Of a DNA stretch of 6,722 nt, positions 6,045-6,722 are shown one piece after another. This DNA comes from Spirochaetales bacterium (lineage in GTDB: Bacteria > Spirochaetota > Spirochaetia > Sphaerochaetales > Sphaerochaetaceae). A program made the translations under genes and the position numbers. The stretch spans positions 1 through 6,722 of the forward strand of contig JALFYG010000248.1 in assembly GCA_022784805.1 (NCBI GenBank), given 5' to 3'. The stretch's first letter is position 1; the number at the start of each line of letters is the position of its first letter. The notes under the pieces were generated by a model. It did no database searches and was not told the origin of the DNA. It worked only from the letters and a program-made list of their open reading frames with translations.

Positions 6045-6509
6045 ATGATAAGAGACGCTAAATATAAGAAAGGTGACATCATCTACAGGCAAGACGAAGA
6101 AGCAAGTGAAGTCTTCTTTGTCAAATATGGAACAGTTCATCTCTATATCGATTACAAGACAGATGAAAGTAAACTCATCTCAATAGTCCCCGAAGGAAAA
6201 GTCTTTGGAGAACTTGGAGTCATTGAGGGAAAGCCCCGCACTATGACCAGTGTGGCTGCTGAAGAAACCATAGTCACTATCGTAGATAAAGAATCATTCC
6301 CTTCTTATATTGAAAAGTATCCCAATAAACTACTTGTGGTCATGGAAAGCTTAAGCTCTCGTATCCGAGCCCAATCTCATAAACTGGCAAAAGCCTGCAA
6401 GGTTGTTGCCGATTACACAGAGGAAAAAGAAACAAAGGGAAGTGTCGACAAGGCTTTGATGGAAGAAATGAAGATCTTGGCTGCTGAAAATAGAAAGGCA
6501 AAGCGTTGA
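6045..6509 (+). CDS. Stand-alone cyclic-nucleotide-binding domain protein, canonical binding loop
   Basis: The 154-residue product is a paralogue of the preceding gene: YKKGDIIY sits at the same residues (7-14) and the cassette FGELGVIEGKPRTMT spans the same 54-68, with no gap needed between them. Here both diagnostic residues are present, Glu56 for the ribose and Arg65 for the phosphate, spaced 9 apart as in protein kinase A, so this partner is the more likely to bind a cyclic nucleotide. Which one (cAMP, cGMP or another) cannot be told. The C-terminal third (about 105-154) is a charged, probably helical or coiled tail ending KILAAENRKAKR, with no DNA-binding domain. The ATG lies one base after the upstream TAA; an AAAGG (6029-6033) is 11 nt away, so translation is probably coupled to the upstream gene. 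Tandem duplication, then divergence of the first copy, is the likely origin. No strong terminator is visible downstream. Confidence 0.9.
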   Translation: MIRDAKYKKGDIIYRQDEEASEVFFVKYGTVHLYIDYKTDESKLISIVPEGKVFGELGVIEGKPRTMTSVAAEETIVTIVDKESFPSYIEKYPNKLLVVMESLSSRIRAQSHKLAKACKVVADYTEEKETKGSVDKALMEEMKILAAENRKAKR

Positions 6510-6563
6510 ATGCTTGACGCTGGTTGATTCGTTATCAATAAGAAAGTAAGAGTTTTTCTACCT

Positions 6564-6722
6564 TCAAACAGGATAGTAACGATCAACTACCCACGTGGCA
6601 GAGCCATCGGGGTTTGTGACTGCCCACAGGTTCCAGCGACCGATGCAATCGGCCTCCCAGCTTTGATTCCTGCAGTTTCACTTCCCGCCGGAACGGGAGG
6701 ACACACAGGTGGCGTCACATCG
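6564..6722 (-). pseudogene. C-terminal end of an unidentified minus-strand protein, apparently frameshifted
   Basis: Reading minus-strand from 6677 to the TGA at 6566-6564 gives 37 residues with a strongly protein-like end: NCRNQSWEADCIGRWNLWAV, followed at the extreme C-terminus by WVVDRYYPV. This Trp/Cys-rich tail ends naturally. Going upstream, its own frame meets TGA at 6680-6678, while the frame one base over reads DVTPPVCPPVPAGSE, a proline-rich linker of the sort that often precedes such a tail. A single-base deletion near 6678-6685 would join them. It may be a real mutation, a sequencing error, or two unrelated coincidences; only about 50 codons are in view. I do not recognise the family. 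GC is about 60% here, far above the rest of the window, which hints at different origin or a compositionally distinct gene. It converges on the nucleotide-binding pair. Confidence 0.45.
6681..6700. other. Small GC-rich hairpin
   Basis: CTTCCCG (6681-6687) pairs with CGGGAGG (6694-6700), 7 bp with one G-T wobble and the loop CCGGAA. A second, smaller one (CCGAT-GCA-ATCGG) lies just to the left at about 6640-6652. The first sits at the point where the minus-strand reading frame appears to break. No U tract follows on either strand, so it is not a usual terminator. Confidence 0.4.

Noticed and set aside
6510..6563. Terminator after the second nucleotide-binding gene (AGAAA...TTTCT around 6541-6559)
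   Set aside because: Only a 5-bp A/T-rich stem could be drawn, which is not convincing.
6510..6722. Integron attC site at the right edge
   Set aside because: The hairpins suggested it, but no paired GTTRRRY and RYYYAAC core sites were found.

Overview
The window looks like a piece of chromosome from a fermentative, probably host-associated anaerobic bacterium. Most of it is moderately AT-rich (sampled stretches run from about 32 to 45% GC). A bifunctional AdhE, an envelope protein with a spirochaete-like signal peptide and barrel-like body, and small proteins made only of a cyclic-nucleotide-binding domain all fit a member of the Spirochaetota such as the Treponema/Sphaerochaeta group. That placement is inference from gene style, not from a marker gene.

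Layout from left to right. Positions 1-257 (minus) hold the first 85 codons of DNA polymerase IV (dinB), cut by the window edge. It is divergent from a 340-residue exported, probably outer-membrane, protein (324-1346, plus). The 66 bp between them carries two back-to-back promoter candidates whose -35 boxes overlap. Each has a perfect TATAAT exactly 7 nt before its ATG and no Shine-Dalgarno site, so both mRNAs are predicted to be leaderless. Next is adhE (1476-4088), a full-length aldehyde/alcohol dehydrogenase with its own promoter, a 10-bp palindrome near the predicted transcription start, and a good ribosome binding site.

adhE converges on a broken sugar-kinase-like gene (4133-4847, minus; BadF/BcrA ATPase or N-acetylglucosamine kinase family). 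This gene has lost a central block and changed frame. A stem-loop shared by the two 3' ends probably stops transcription in both directions. The broken gene is divergent from a Nudix hydrolase (4911-5477) with a complete Nudix box. After it come two tandem genes for stand-alone cyclic-nucleotide-binding-domain proteins (5588-6043 and 6045-6509), one base apart and alignable residue for residue through the binding loop. The first has His where the ribose-contacting Glu is expected; the second keeps the canonical loop.

The last ~140 bp is much richer in GC (about 60% over 6581-6722). It carries the C-terminal end of a minus-strand protein that appears to be frameshifted near the window edge, together with a small hairpin.

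How the genes fit together: adhE recycles NADH by reducing acetyl-CoA to ethanol. The paired nucleotide-binding proteins are probably a small ligand-sensing module whose partner is not visible. dinB is translesion synthesis. There is no sign that these form one pathway; apart from the CNBD pair, the genes look like separate transcription units. No tRNA, rRNA, CRISPR array, insertion sequence or integrase was seen.
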